64,000 nucleotides of DNA from NCBI RefSeq assembly GCF_030272615.1, contig NC_081406.1, positions 266,710,192-266,774,191 on the forward strand, written 5' to 3'. The first letter of the stretch is position 1; each line of letters begins with the position of its first letter. Both the position numbers and the translations under genes were made by a program. The notes below the pieces were generated by a model. The model saw only the letters and a list, made by a program, of their open reading frames with translations. It searched no databases and was not told the origin of the DNA. Positions 34,542 to 47,400 of the stretch are shown piece after piece. The stretch is from Cryptomeria japonica (taxonomy: Eukaryota; Streptophyta; Pinopsida; Cupressales; Cupressaceae).

Positions 34542-34982
34542 CATATGAAGGTGTTACAGATGATGAATCAGAAGGAGATGAAGTTGTGTTTATTGCCATT
34601 AAAGAAGATAGACCTGTACTTATTGATTCCACTAGCTGTTTTGTTGAGGAGAATGTTTTGGCTGCTAAGGTAGAAGAAAAGGATGAATGGGTGATTGATA
34701 GCGGTTGTTCACATCGTATAACCGGTGATAAAAGAAAACTTTGGAATAGTTAGATTTGGAGATGACAAAGCCCATGTAATTCATGGGAGAGGTTCTATTT
34801 CTTTTGATGGTAAGCATAACACTAATGATGTCTTGTATGTTGAAGGTTTGAAGCATAATATTTTGAGTGTTGGAAAAATCGTTGATAAGGGTTATGATCT
34901 ATAATTCAAGGATGGTAAATGCAAGATCTTAAATGCCTCAGGTATAGAGATTGCATCTGGGACTAAGATTGAAGGTAACATT
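34542..34982 (+). pseudogene. pol: Element E protease and flanks
   Basis: Resumes after C with YEGVTDDESEGDEVVFIAIK, then EKDEWVIDSGCSHRITG, the Copia protease motif (D at 34697-34699). Later text HVIHGRGSISFDGKHNTNDV and VLYVEGLKHNILSVGKI is typical of the protease to pre-integrase region. Frameshifts lie after RKL near 34745 and before 34983. Confidence 0.85.
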
Positions 34983-35975
34983 TTGCATTTGAATGCTGGT
35001 GAGAAAAGTTGTTTTATTACTAAAATAGATGAGAGTTGGTCGTGGCATAGGAGAATGTGTCATGTAAATTTTGACTCGTTGATTAAGATCTGTTCTACAA
35101 AAGTAATTATAGATCTGCCTAAGATTGTTAAGCCTACTAATCCAGTATGTAAGGAATGTCAGTTGGGTAAGCAAACAAGGATTTCTTTCAAGAGTAAATA
35201 GTATACATCTAATGGATTGCTAGATCTTGTGCATATTGACCTATGTGTACCTACAAATGTTAAAAGTGTGCAGGGTGATAGATACTTTATGCTGATAATT
35301 GATGATTATTCCAGGATGATGTGGGTTGTCTTGTTCAAGGAAAAATAAGAAGCATTTAACAAATTCAAGATATTCAAAGCTAAAGTTGAAATTGAGTCCA
35401 GATTGAAGCTGAAGTGTCTGAGATCTGATAGAGGTGGAGAATTATGTTCCGGTGAGTTCATTTTATTCTGTGTGATGCCTAGAATCAGAAGACAACTATC
35501 TTCTCCTATAACTCCACAACAAAATGGAGTTGTTGAGAGGAAGAACAAAACTGTTTGGGATGTTAAAAGAACTATGTTGATTGAAGGAAATGTTTTGAAT
35601 ATCTACTAGAGAGAGGCTATTTGCACTGTTGTTTATACATTCAACAGAGTTCATATCAAAGGTGATACCAGTAAGACCCCTTATGAGCTTTGGTTTGGTC
35701 ATGTTCCTACTATGAAATATTTCAAAGCTTTTGGTAGCAAATGTTATATCAAGAGAGATGAGGATATTGGAAAGTTTGATGCTACAAGTGACGAAGGTAT
35801 CTTTTTGGGATATTCTACAAAGAGAAAAGCCTACCTGTGCTATAATAAGAGTATGAGAAAGATATTTGAAAGTGCAAATGTGAAGGTGGATGATAACCTT
35901 GGGAAGGAGATCAGAGCTTATGATGATGGTCAACATGTTGTTTTAGCTCCTATTCAGCTCGAAGAGCCTAAGTAG
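34983..35975 (+). pseudogene. pol: Element E Copia integrase
   Basis: The zinc-binding region WSWHRRMCHVNFDSL ... NPVCKECQLGKQTR is followed by the core. D in VHIDLCVP, D in LRSDRGGEL and E in NGVVERKN are all present. PYELWFGHVPTMKYFKAFGS and GIFLGYSTKRKAYLCYN mark the C-terminal part. Stops lie at 35199, 35346, 35607 and 35973, all in one frame. INT before RT identifies the Copia superfamily. Confidence 0.9.
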
Positions 35976-37170
35976 AATGATCTGGTAGAGACTATTGATA
36001 TGAATGTTGTTGCCACTGGTGAGGAACCTGAGGATTTGAACAAATAGAAGACTCTGAGGTATGTTAAATCGAATCATTATGAGAATCAGATTATTGGTGA
36101 TAAGAATAAAGGTGTGATGACTAGAAGAAGGTTAGTTGTAGACGAAGTATGTTTGATTTCTAAAGTTGAACCTAAAGATGTTGTTGAAGTCTATAAAGAT
36201 AATAACTAGATAAGAGCCATGGAAGAAGAGTCAGACCAGATTGAAAACATTAACATTTGGGAACTTGTGCTAGACCTAAGGATAAAAATGTTATTGGTAC
36301 TAAGTGGGTTTTTAGGAACAAATTGAATGAAGCCGATGAAGTAGTCATAAATAAAGTTAGTCTGGTCTACAAAGGATATTCATAGCAAGAAGGAATTGAT
36401 TATGAAGAAACCTTTTCTTCGGTTGCCAGAATTGAAGTTGTTAGATTGTTACTTGCTTATGCTGCTTATAAAGATTTCAAGGTATATCAGATGGATGTCA
36501 AATCTGCATTTTTGAATGTTGATCTAGAGGAAGAAGTTTACATTGAGCAACCTGGTGGATTTTTACTATCAGATGATGGCGACATGGTATGAAGTTGAAT
36601 AAAGCACTTTATGGACTAAAACAAGATCCTAGAGCCTGGTATGCTAGGTTAGACAAATACTTGTTGAAATTGGGATTTTTTAAAGGTGATGCTGACAACA
36701 ATTTGTACTTTAAGATTGAAAATGATAACATTTTGATTGTTGAAGTCTTTGTTGATGACATTATTTTTGGTGGTGATAATGATATGAGTATGAAGTTTGT
36801 TGGTCATATGCAGAAAATTTGAGATGTCTATGATTGGTGAGATGAAGATTTTCTTAGGTTTGCAGATTGCACCAATAGGAAAAGGTATCTTTATATCTCA
36901 AACTAAGTATGTGAAGGAACTATTGAAGAAGTTTGGATTAGATGATTCCAAACTGGTTGGAACTCCTATGGTGACTTGTTGTAAATTGTCCAACAATGAT
37001 GAATCTCTAAAAGCTAATCAGAGTTTATATAGATCTATGGTTGGTGGACTGTTATATCTTACTCAGACTAGACTTGAGATTATGCATGTTGTGTGTATTG
37101 CTGCTAGATATCAAGTTGATTCGAAGGAGATTCATGTCACTGATGTTAAGAGGATATTTTGATATTTAAA
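35976..37170 (+). pseudogene. pol: Element E Copia reverse transcriptase
   Basis: A linker (DKNKGVMTRRRLVVDEV) leads to KAMEEES-like RT start, then DYEETFSSVARIEVVRLLLA, YQMDVKSAFLNVDLEEEVYI, LNKALYGLKQDPRAWYARLD and the catalytic FVDDIIFGG near 36755. SMIGEMKIFLGLQIAPIGKG and LYRSMVGGLLYLTQTR follow. The domain is spread over three frames (breaks near 36280, 36590, 36815) and has stops, so it is dead. Both catalytic aspartates survive. Confidence 0.9.
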
Positions 37171-37700
37171 GGGAACTATGGATTATGGTTTATGGTATCC
37201 AAAGAATGATGATTTCATTTTGTGTGCCTACACTGATGCAGATTGGGCTCGTGATGTTGATGACTGAAAGAGTACTACTGGTGGAACATTCTTTTTGGGT
37301 AAGAAGTTGGTTTCATGGGCAAGCAAGAAACAAGATTCAATGTCTTTATCTACTGTTGAAGCTAAGTACATTGTTGTTGCTAGTATTTGCACTCAGATAG
37401 TTTGGATGAAGCAAATGTTGAAAAATATTAGTTATTTATGATGAGCCTACTATTATATACTACCGTGATAATTATAGTGCTATAAACTTGTCAAAGAATC
37501 TGGTCCAACATTTAAGGACTAAGCATATATCAATCAAATATAATTACTTGAGAGAACAAGTCAGTGAAGAAAAGGTGAAGCTGGAGTATGTATCTACAAT
37601 GGAGAAAATTGTTGATATTTTCACTAAGCCTTTACCTACAGATACATTTATTTATATGAGAGACAAATTAGGGGTATCCACCCCTCCTTATGAGAACTAG
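37171..37700 (+). pseudogene. pol: Element E RNase H
   Basis: YTDADWARDVDD then a stop then KSTTGGTFFLGKKLVSWASK and SLSTVEAKYIVVAS, the usual Copia RNase H after RT, with D (TDAD) and E (VEAK) present. A frameshift lies near 37435, then HLRTKHISIKYNYLREQV and VDIFTKPLPTDTF, ending at TAG 37698. Confidence 0.88.
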
Positions 37701-37981
37701 ATGCATTGAGTTGCATTGATCCAGTGGATTTCAGAGCCTTATTCTTTTATCCAGATTGATAAGTTGATGTTGCTCCTCTACTGGAGTAATCAATGTTTTG
37801 GGAGAGAGTTTGGTTTTTTGTTTTAGAGATCTTTGTCATTGTTGTCAAAGGGGGAGAGAGATCATGTGAAAAACTGTATTATCTATCTTGATCTTAGGAG
37901 GAGTTTGCTGGTGATATCTTCTTTCTTTGCATTGACTATTTTTCACATTCATATGTTGCCATCAATGCCAAAGGGGGAGAT
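37701..37981 (+). other. Element E 3' untranslated region and polypurine tract
   Basis: About 270 bp noncoding with two AAAGGGGGAGA-like tracts (about 37847 and 37970). The second, AAAGGGGGAGAT at 37970-37981, directly precedes the LTR TGTTGGA, the standard arrangement in plant Copia elements. Confidence 0.88.
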
Positions 37982-39239
37982 TGTTGGATATGGTTATTCA
38001 TTATTTTTTCTAGGATATGTTGTTTTCATTGATGTCAACACATTCTTGTGATTTATTCCGATGAGATTGGGAAGATTTTCTGATCTGGTTTTGTAGTTTG
38101 GTTTTGCTGATCACTGTTTTGCAAAATCTGGCATTTCCTCTAGTATATTCCTATGTGATCAGATCTGGTGCTGAGACTTTTGGATATTGTTTGGGATGAT
38201 CTTATGTATCTTTGTTTTAGATGGTTTGTGATTTGGTGCTCCACAAGTTATCTTTCTTTGTAGCAGTTGTTGATTGGTTGTGTTCTTGAGCTTTCGGATG
38301 TTGATCGATGAAGATTTGATAAGTGGTGTTGGTACAGTCATTGGTGATGATTCTAACGTGCTTCCTGGTGTTTCCTAGTTGTTTCCTATTTGTTTTGGCA
38401 ATCCACATTGATCATTGTGCAAGTTTTTGGTGATTTCTATCACCTGGTATTGATTTTCGTGTTATGTGGTATTTATGGTGGTGTAGCATGTTGCGGTTGA
38501 TCTTGACATGATTTATGGTGGATGTGATCGTTCGAGAATCTGAATTAGGTCCATGCTATGTAATGTAAATCATTATATTGGTCTGGTGGTCGATCTTTGT
38601 ATTGTGTGATGTAATTTTGTAATTGAGGGTTCAAGGTTTAGTTGATCTTGTTATCAAGGTTGATGAATTGTATATATAGGTGAGTTATTCATGTAGTTTG
38701 TGTATCAGTATTGTGTTTGCATTATCAGAGAGAGGTGAATGTGTGAACAAGAGATTTATCATTCAGTGAAGTGTTGAGGTGAGATTGGAGTTGTAGAGCA
38801 GACAATTGTGCTTAACTGGAATTGTCATCACATTTTTGTAGATGCTATCATTGCAGTTCATATCTTCTAGATTATAGTCTGAATCATATTGTAAGTCTGT
38901 GAGACTTCCCTGAGGGTTGTAGCCTTCCAAGTAAATATCTTTTGAGTAGTGAGCTCTAGGTAGTGTGCCTGAATGCATGTGCATTCCCCATTGTAATATT
39001 TTTACATACTATTGCAAAGTAGCATCTTACTGTGGGTAGGTTCCCACCGTGGTTTTTTTTCCCTTAACCAAGTTTTCCACGTCAAAAATCTTGGTGTTGT
39101 GTGTTATGGTATTAATTTTCTTATATGTTTATTGCTGCAGTTTATCAGTTTTTGTTTTGGAGTTTAATTTTATGTATCTGATGAAGACTGATTCGCCCCC
39201 GGCCCCCCTCCCAGTCTTCCTTCTTGATTTCTACTAACA
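37982..39239 (+). repeat. Element E 3' LTR
   Basis: 1258 bp from TGTTGGATATGG to TACTAACA. The part from 38263 matches the truncated 5' LTR, including the TATA-like TATATATAGG at 38671. Confidence 0.92.
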
Positions 39240-39428
39240 AGAGTTGAGAACTATATTGACAGAGTGACTAATCTTGTTGATGGAATTAGAGTTGTCAGAG
39301 GACATTTGGAGGAATGTGATGTTGTACATAAGATCTTCTTGACTTTGCCTAAATCCTACCAACCACAAAGATGTTCTATACAGGAGAGTAATGACTTGAG
39401 CAAATATACCATTGATCACCTTATTGGT
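39240..39428 (+). pseudogene. gag: Element F (Copia) gag, first fragment
   Basis: VENYIDRVTNLVDGIRVVRG, CDVVHKIFLTLPKSYQPQRC and YTIDHLIG form the middle of a Copia gag. The fragment is bounded by E's LTR on the left and by element G on the right. It continues at 49567 with SYEISKMEEEKREMREAKFN, which gives one sensible gag if E and G are removed. Confidence 0.82.
39426..39428. repeat. Target duplication of element G, left copy (GGT)
   Basis: GGT before the left TIR and GGT at 49564-49566 after the right TIR. Removing G and one GGT restores a continuous gag reading (LIG-T-LVSYEISK). Confidence 0.65.
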
Positions 39429-39453
39429 GGGTAAAAGCACAAATCTATGTCAC
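39429..39453 (+). repeat. Element G left terminal inverted repeat
   Basis: GGGTAAAAGCAC followed by AAATCTATGTCAC. Pairs with 49538-49562 at 19 of 25 positions, with GGGTAAA and TGTCAC conserved. Confidence 0.72.
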
Positions 39454-41540
39454 TTTTATAAAGGACCCGAACAACACAACTAAATCCATTTAAATTCGAC
39501 CACATAAAAGTTACATTTCTAAATTGAATTTTGAAATGATGTAAACTGATCAAATGAGAAATATTAATGAAATTTATGTCTGTTATTTTTTTAATTTTTT
39601 TGGAAAAAAATTGATATTTATTTTATTCAAAGACATATTTTTTCATTGTTGAAAAATGCTGAAAATCAGGAGTTCTAGTCAACATCAACAAAAAAAATGA
39701 AAACAAACTTTTTTTTCTATTTATTATTTTTTTCCAAATAGAGAACATATATATGGTGTTTAAAAAACAAAAAAAATAATTTTGATTTATATTTTTCTCG
39801 TTATAATATTTTGAAGTCCAACATAGCTAAACTTGACAGTTTTCATTCGGCATCACCTTTTGACTACTAAATTTATCATTAACCAAAAAAACAAAACCCT
39901 TTTCGAGAAGATTCTCTCATCTAGTGAGAAACATTTTTAAAAATTTTTAATATCATTTAATATTTTTTTATAATTTCTAATCAGCCTCTTTTTTAGTTCA
40001 AAAAAGCTACTTGCAATATTTAATTAATAAAAAATATTAAAAATAATCAAAATACTAAAACAATTATATGACCAAATTTGTGACTTTGAGCTTTGCAAAA
40101 AGATTTATTTTTATTTTTGAAAAAAAAAAGTCCGTCTGACATAAAAATAGGCAGAAGTTCAAATTTGTCCAATTGTAGAGTTTTGTAGAATTTTGATGCC
40201 ACATCATGTGACACATCGGCGAGTCCAGCTGGATTCGATCTGGTCGGACTAGATTAGTCCGGCCAGACTGCTTCACCCCATAGTTGGTCCCCGACCTGAC
40301 CAAGGGACAAAAAGACATTTTTTGATGTTTTTTTTGTCTTATTTAGAAAATCAATTAGGTTATCGAGGTTAATTTCAAGGGCATTTGGACGTGTTTTTGT
40401 TGATGACTTTTAAAAGGTAGATTTTATTGAATTTAATAGTTTTTTGTTAATTTTAATTTATTAATATAAATAAAATTTTAATATTTATATTACGTGTGTT
40501 ATTTGGTATAAAAATATTAAATTGGATAAAATTGACAACATTGAGTTTTTACCCATTTTTTCTTTTAAATAATGTTAGAAAAGTTGTCTACATGTTAGTT
40601 GTTTTTCCTTTCTAGTTTAATTAGTCTCACATCTTTATTTCATTTGGGGTTAATTTACTTTTTTTAAGTGTCTTGTGCCTTTGGCATGCTTTGTGTTTAG
40701 ATAGAACCCTGAAGATGATAACAAAAGTATATGAACTCCCCTCGTCTTCCATTGGGCATTGGGTGTAAGAGAAATTGTTATCATCTTCTTTTTAGGTAGA
40801 AGGGTCTGCCCTCCTGAGAAGCGCATAAGGTCAGGTGAGAGGGGAATGACCCAAGCGGTACTTGTTCAGCCTGCTATATAAATTAATACGTTAGGCAAAA
40901 GTCATGATGACCTAGTGACGTGTATCTACATCGATGGTTTTCCCCCAGTATCCACACTTGTGTGAGATGCATAAAAATCCTCTTGAGGACTGGGAATGGG
41001 TTCTTAAATGAGCCGTCACCACATGGGTAGACATTGTGTATTGCTGAAGTTCCCCCACTAGACACCTTAGAGTAGTAGCCTACCCTTATATTTGTTCGAA
41101 CATTGTGATAATTTTAGTGCAAGGGGATAGTGGGTTTTCCTCCCAAGATACTCACCATAAGGCTCCTATGAGATGAGGCAGAAATCCTCGGCTTTGCATA
41201 AGCTACTTGTAGATTTTCGGGGAGAGGGTGATAGGGTCATCCTTCCAGTCCTGGAGGCCCCTAGTTGTCCTCTCACAAAAGAGGTAAAATTAGTGAATAC
41301 ACCCCTCAAGGTGTCCCTACACTTGAGCTGACGAAGATTCTAGGTTGTGGGTTGAAGTTACCACCATGAGAACATTGATCTTAGGATAAGAAAGTGTTTG
41401 ATGTGTTTTTTATTGTGTTTAAGCCCATGGAAATTGGGCTGAATTTGGCCTATGAACATACACATTGACATTAATTTTTATGCTATTACTAGTTGTAACA
41501 ACCATTGTGTCTTCTTGTTTGTGATGTTTGATCTGAATAG
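39454..41540. other. Element G left arm, noncoding
   Basis: About 2.1 kb, very AT-rich, without a believable gene. GGTCGGACT...AGTCCGGCC at 40242-40264 is an inverted repeat sharing its core with the palindromes at the other end. GAGGGGAATGACCCAAG at about 40839 matches the leader of element D (about 53713). Confidence 0.6.
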
Positions 41541-41559
41541 ATCAAAAAAAATTATGTAC

Positions 41560-42294
41560 ATGTATGTGTGTGTATGCATGCTTGCATGTATGAGTACATG
41601 TGTGTACTTGTGTATGTCTATATATGTGTATAAATGTGTGTGTATGTGTATATGTATGTGTGTGTATATGTATGTATATGTATATGTGTGTGTGTACATG
41701 TGTGTGTATGTACATACATCACTATCACTAGAAGGCATTTGACCAGACTTTCTAGATGTCTAGTTAGTGCCCTCGTGATGAATACTACCATCTGATGTCT
41801 GATTGACCATGTGGAAAATATTTGTATGTACATAATTATAAAAGCAAAGAATTTTAAAAATAATTATTCAAAACTATTTTAAACAATTCAAACAAATTCT
41901 AAAAATTATTTTAAACTAACTCAAACATCTTTCAAAATGATATACAATTGTAATTTAAATTACAATTCGAAGTAATTAAAACATTTGATACAAATTACTT
42001 TAAAGAAATATTAAAATTAAATACATGTGTACATACACATACACATACACAAACACACACACACACATACACACATACTTGTACATACACACACATACGG
42101 TACCTACATACATACATACACAAATAAACACACATATGTGTATACATATGCATGTACACACACACACACACCCACATACACATATGTGCATGCATGCATG
42201 CATACATACACATACACATACACACATACGTGCACATGTACACACATATATGTACACTCATACATACACGTGTATGTATGCATGCATGTATGCA

Positions 42295-42349
<55 letters not shown>

Positions 42350-42574
42350 GTGTGTATGTGTATGTGTATGTGTGTGTATATGCATATGTATGTGTGTTTT
42401 TGTGTGCATGTGTGTGTGTATGTGTGTGTATATGCATATGTATGTGTGTTTTTGTGTGCATGTGTGTGTGTCTGTATGTATGTATGTATGTATGTATGTG
42501 TATGTATGCATGTGTGTATGTGTACATGTATGTATGAATTTATGTATGTCTGTATATATGCATGTTGGTGTATG

Positions 42575-42605
<31 letters not shown>

Positions 42606-43035
42606 GTATGTGTGTGTGTGTATGTATGTTTATGTGTGTATGTGTGTGTGTATATATATATATGTATGTGTGTGTATGTGTATGTGTATGTATGTGTCTA
42701 TGTATACACATAAAAACACACACATACACATACATACATACATGTACACACACATACACCCACATACACACATACACCCATACACCCATACACACATACA
42801 CATACACATGCATGTATATGTACACACACACACACATACACACACATATACACTCATACATACATATACACATACATACATACATACATACATACACACA
42901 CACACATGCATACCTGCACATACACATGCACACACATGTACATCTATGTATGCATGTGTATGTGTGTGTATGTGTATATGTATGTATATGCCCATGAGTC
43001 TAGGTGTGGGTGTGGGTGTAGGTGTATGTGTTTAT
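41560..43035. repeat. Microsatellite block of TATG/TGTG and its complement, alternating in strand
   Basis: Runs of TG/TATG type at 41560-41720, AC/CATA type at 42030-42260, TG/TATG at 42260-42700, AC/CATA at 42700-42935, and TG/TATG at 42940-43035. Neighbouring blocks are complementary and could fold into long hairpins. Open frames here (VCMYVCMC-like) are artefacts of the repeat. Confidence 0.95.
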
Positions 43036-43039
43036 GTCT

Positions 43040-44418
43040 TTGTATGAGAACGAGGATTTATTTTTTATGTGTAGTGTATTGATTATAATTTTTTATGGTT
43101 TATATGTAAGGGTAATGAGAAAATGATTTTTTTTTTAATGATTTAATAGGTATATGTGATTATTTTTTTAATAGTTTCATAGTGTCAGTTTTCACATTTT
43201 GTTAGGTTTAATTTTTTTTAACATTTTTCTAATGTTTTCATTCTAAAAATTTTCAAAAAACTGATAAACTATTCAATGGAAATAATTATAGCAATTAATA
43301 TATTAAATTTTTAAATTACAAATACAAAACCAAAAAAAAAAGGAAAAAAAATGAACCTACTTGGAAAAATGGGGTTTGGAAATAAGTTGCTTCCGAGTTT
43401 GACCAAACTCCCAAATATCCTTAGGGTGCACATGGGGGTCGGTGGGGAAAAATCAGTTTATATAACCGATAGTCCGACCGGACTCCTGGCACCTGTTGGG
43501 TGAATATTTTGTCACAAACATACTAATGACAAAATATATATTTCACACATAGCTATGATAAGACAAAGTCTTTCCTCTTGGTAAGGGGAGGTTCCCTATT
43601 GGAATCTTGGGCATTTCAAGAGCTTATGAAAACAAAATTCGGGTGTAAGCTTAGGACATATAATTCTCTTTTTTCAGCATTAATGTATTTTTCCTTCACT
43701 TGATTATATTTCGTACAACTTAATAAACTTTGACAACTAAAAGAACTTCTTGACAAAGATTCTTAATATCTAGACAATCATGTAAGCTCAAAGTTTTACG
43801 TGAGTGCAACTACTTTAATCACCACTATTTCAGCTTGGATCTCAACTTGTAGCTCAAAGCCTCCAAGATGTGATCAATTATTCCTAAAACTACAAGTAAT
43901 TGGCAACAAGACAAAGCTTCCTATGTAATCACTTAGTTGTCAGAAAATTTCCCAAATATGTAGATAACACAAAGTCTATTTACACAATTAGAAATCTCTT
44001 TCATTAACATTCACAATTTTACCAAAAATATTCATGGGCATAAGAAATGACTGTGAGAACTAAACATAAGAATTATTCCAATCATAATCACAATCTTCGA
44101 CCCAACACGAAGTTTGGAAACTAGCGGATTGCTATCATTATTTTCTTGAATCAACTTTTAGATCAAAAAAGAACAAAGTCTTAGTCGAGATAAAAATTTG
44201 GCAGAGTTTTGCTAAGCATAATAAAAGATAAATATGTACAAATGAGGTCCTCCTTATATAGGAAAAGAGTGGAGAAAAATATGGGCACGATTGACTAATT
44301 CAACTACACAGTCCCACTTGACTACAACTACTGCATAAAATAAAAAAATGCATCTGCAAGAAAATTCGTAGTAACTAATAATGCAACTACATGAAAAGAT
44401 AGTGTCAATGGGGACACT
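43040..44418. other. Element G noncoding region between microsatellite and minus-strand gene
   Basis: About 1.4 kb AT-rich without a recognisable frame. AGTCCGACCGGACT at 43471-43484 again shows the TCGGACT core of the palindromes. Confidence 0.5.
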
Positions 44419-47400
44419 TTATTCATCTTTCTCCTCCTCATTGGATTTTTGGAATTCCTCAAACTTAGCCAATACAACTTCCATCTTGGCTTTGTACAAC
44501 ATTATGGTAGAACTAGTGATGATGCAAACCTAGGAAACTGTATCTCCAACTTTCACATATCTCTTCCTCCCATCTTTCAACATTGATGCAATAACTTCAA
44601 AACTGACTTGTATTTCGAACAACTTATCAAATGCACTCAATGTGAAATCTTGTTATGTACAATGATATATTAGGGAAATAAATTCTTGTATGATGGTGTC
44701 ACTCATCAAAAGCTTTTTATTATCATCATACAAATAACAAGGGATTTCGGCTATCCTTGTTGAAATATGGTCAATCTCATCATCACCTTCTTTATTTTCT
44801 CGATCCAACTCCATAATCATTGACCTTATTATTTCCTTTTTATGAGAATAATGATAGAGTTTGGATGTACTTCTCTCTTGTCAAAATTACCTTGTTTTCT
44901 ACAAGGACATCAATTCTGAAATCCTCCATTTTATCCCAAAGAGTTAAGCTCTTTTCAATATCTTTGACCTCTTGAGATAAAGAAGTTTTGACACCTTGCA
45001 TTTGAATTTGAACAACCTCAAAGTTGGTCAATAACTTGATCGTTGAATCCAGAATATGAGAGCCCCCTGATTTCAAGAGGGCAATCCATTCGTCCACTAC
45101 TCGATCATTGATGTCCACCTATTCCACTTTTTTGAGAGCCTTAATATCAATTATGGAAACAATCGGATCAATAAACTGAGAAGATTATGTGACTTTGAGA
45201 AGCACACTGGTCAACTACTCACATTTCTGCTTCTATTCATTCTTTTCATCTTTTTCTTGATCAAACCTTCACACAAGAGAATTGAAAGCAGTTTGAGAGT
45301 CTAACTTGACAGTCTCATGTGTCTCCACTCCAAGTTCTATAGTCTGCATAGTATAATCTTCAGGTTGAATATTATCCTTGTTCTTATCTGAAGATGGCAC
45401 CATGACCTCAGCATATTTTCTTTTTGTGGCAGGATCCACCAACACCCGAGAAACATTCTTTGGCTTTTTAGTGATTTTGGCTTTGGGAGGAGCCAACTAC
45501 TCAAAATCAAATTCATTTGGAGAAATCACTTGTTTCTTCCTTTTAGGTGCTACTATATCCATCCATGGTGGTAAATCTTCTTTGGTAGATGGAGTTATGG
45601 CTTCCTTCTGAGTAGCAGTTGGTCTCTAAGACACATTCTGACTTGAAGACGCAACAACAAAAGATAGAATTACTGGTACTAAGGTTGTGGTAACAGATGG
45701 TGATTCTATTGATGAAGCAGTAGTAGCCATTATTGATGCCTCCTTTAAAACAACTGTGGTCACAACTATAGATGGTGTCTTACTGACAACAATAGTACTT
45801 ACAATAGGTGGACCTTCAACCATGATTGTTATGGAAAGTAGGCCCACTGACTGCTGCTCTACAGTTATGTGCTCCAAAGATTCAGTAAAATCCAGAATTG
45901 AAGACTCAATAATGGATGTAGGAACATCATCAAAACTCGAGACTAGACAATGTAACATATTGCTAATCACCCTCCTATTGTGGTAGTTCTATATACAACC
46001 CCTCATCATCATATTCTTCTTCCTCTTGATCTGAATCTGATTCAATAAAATGCATGATAACTTGTGTAGGAGTTGATACCTGTGAAGTGGTGGGGGTATC
46101 AATCTCACCTTGATGATTTGGTTCTTCAATTTTCATTTCCTCTTCATGAGGAATTTCTCCTTCTTCTTGTTCTTTTTCTTTCTCAACCTCTTCAATAGTT
46201 GGCTGCTCGGGCTCTTCTACTTATGTCACTTGTTCAGCTGATGCAGATTCACCTTTCTTTAACCCTTTGATAGTGAATTTTTTTGAGGTCCTTTTCTCTT
46301 AGATTGTATTGAAGGGATTTATGGAGGTGCTTGCACATCTTCTTTTCTCTTGGTTCTTAATTCAACTATTTTGCCAACTGGACCCTCACTATTATCAACA
46401 TCACCAGAACTCGAAGGAATTTGCTTCATTCTAGTCCCCTTTTTCAACAACTATGCATTAGTATTAGCCAGAATAGGGGAAATTCTTTGGGTAATAGACT
46501 TATTTTCCTTTCTGGACCATTGGATGAGTGGCAAGAGAGAATCAGCAATATTTTGATCAAGGTAGATCGGGTCTACTATGTCATCGATATTTTCCATTGT
46601 ATCTAAGATTCTAGCCAAATCTAGGTTCTCAATATGTTCCAAAGTGAGACAACTGAAATCCATTATCCTCACATCTTCCTCATTTCCATAATCCACCCAG
46701 ACATCATCGAGCCAATATACATGTGTATAGATCCTCTTGATTTTGTTCTTCATCCCATGAAAATCAAAACTGTTATGATCCTTGAACCTCCTCATGGTAT
46801 TCCATTGCATTTCTTCCTCCATATTTTTGGCCTTTGGGTTGGTCATCACTGAATATCGGTCAATGTCTTCTAGAAATTTAAGGCTAGTCTTATGAGCTTG
46901 TGACTACCTCTCATGTACACGAATCAATTGTTGACATAATTCTGTGAGAACAATTTTATCTGAAGGATACCTTGGCAATATGAATAGTTCACCTGTAAAA
47001 CATCCTATGCAGATATATGTGAAAGTAGGAAATTAAAGGAATACATAGCCAAAGAAAGAAACTTTGTTGTATGATGCTTTTGAAAGTCTTCTCTTCTCTA
47101 AACCTTTATTTAACATACACTTCCAGACAATAAAGACGACACCATTGACCCTTCTGAAATGACTTTCGTTCTTATTGATTGTAAGTTGATCATAATAGTT
47201 CCAAGGAAGTACTAATCTTCTATCACCCTTTGTAGATAAACCTGGATATTGCCTCATAGAGGCGGTTGCATACACAAGGTACGAGGTCATATAGAAATTC
47301 AGTGTTATTTTGACCTCTTTCAACTATACACAAAGTGCATCACTAATATGCTCACCCCAATCTATTTTGGTTGTCCTTTTTCTGATTATGCTCATATAAT

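Larger units (their letters stand above)
20651..39239 (+). mobile_element. Element E: Ty1/Copia retrotransposon, interrupted by C and 5'-truncated by A
   Basis: A Copia element with PBS TGGTATCAGAG, gag, protease, INT, RT, RNase H (INT before RT, as in Copia), polypurine tract and a 3' LTR. Its 5' LTR lacks the first ~280 bp relative to the 3' LTR; that part would lie left of element A, outside the window. C (22221-34541) sits in its gag. The two LTRs are clearly diverged, so it is old. It is itself inserted in Copia F, whose gag continues right after 39239. Confidence 0.88.

Noticed and set aside
41995-43047. Several long open frames on both strands (Cys/Val/Met/Tyr or His/Thr/Ile repeats)
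   Set aside because: They are translations of the TG/TATG microsatellite in all frames.
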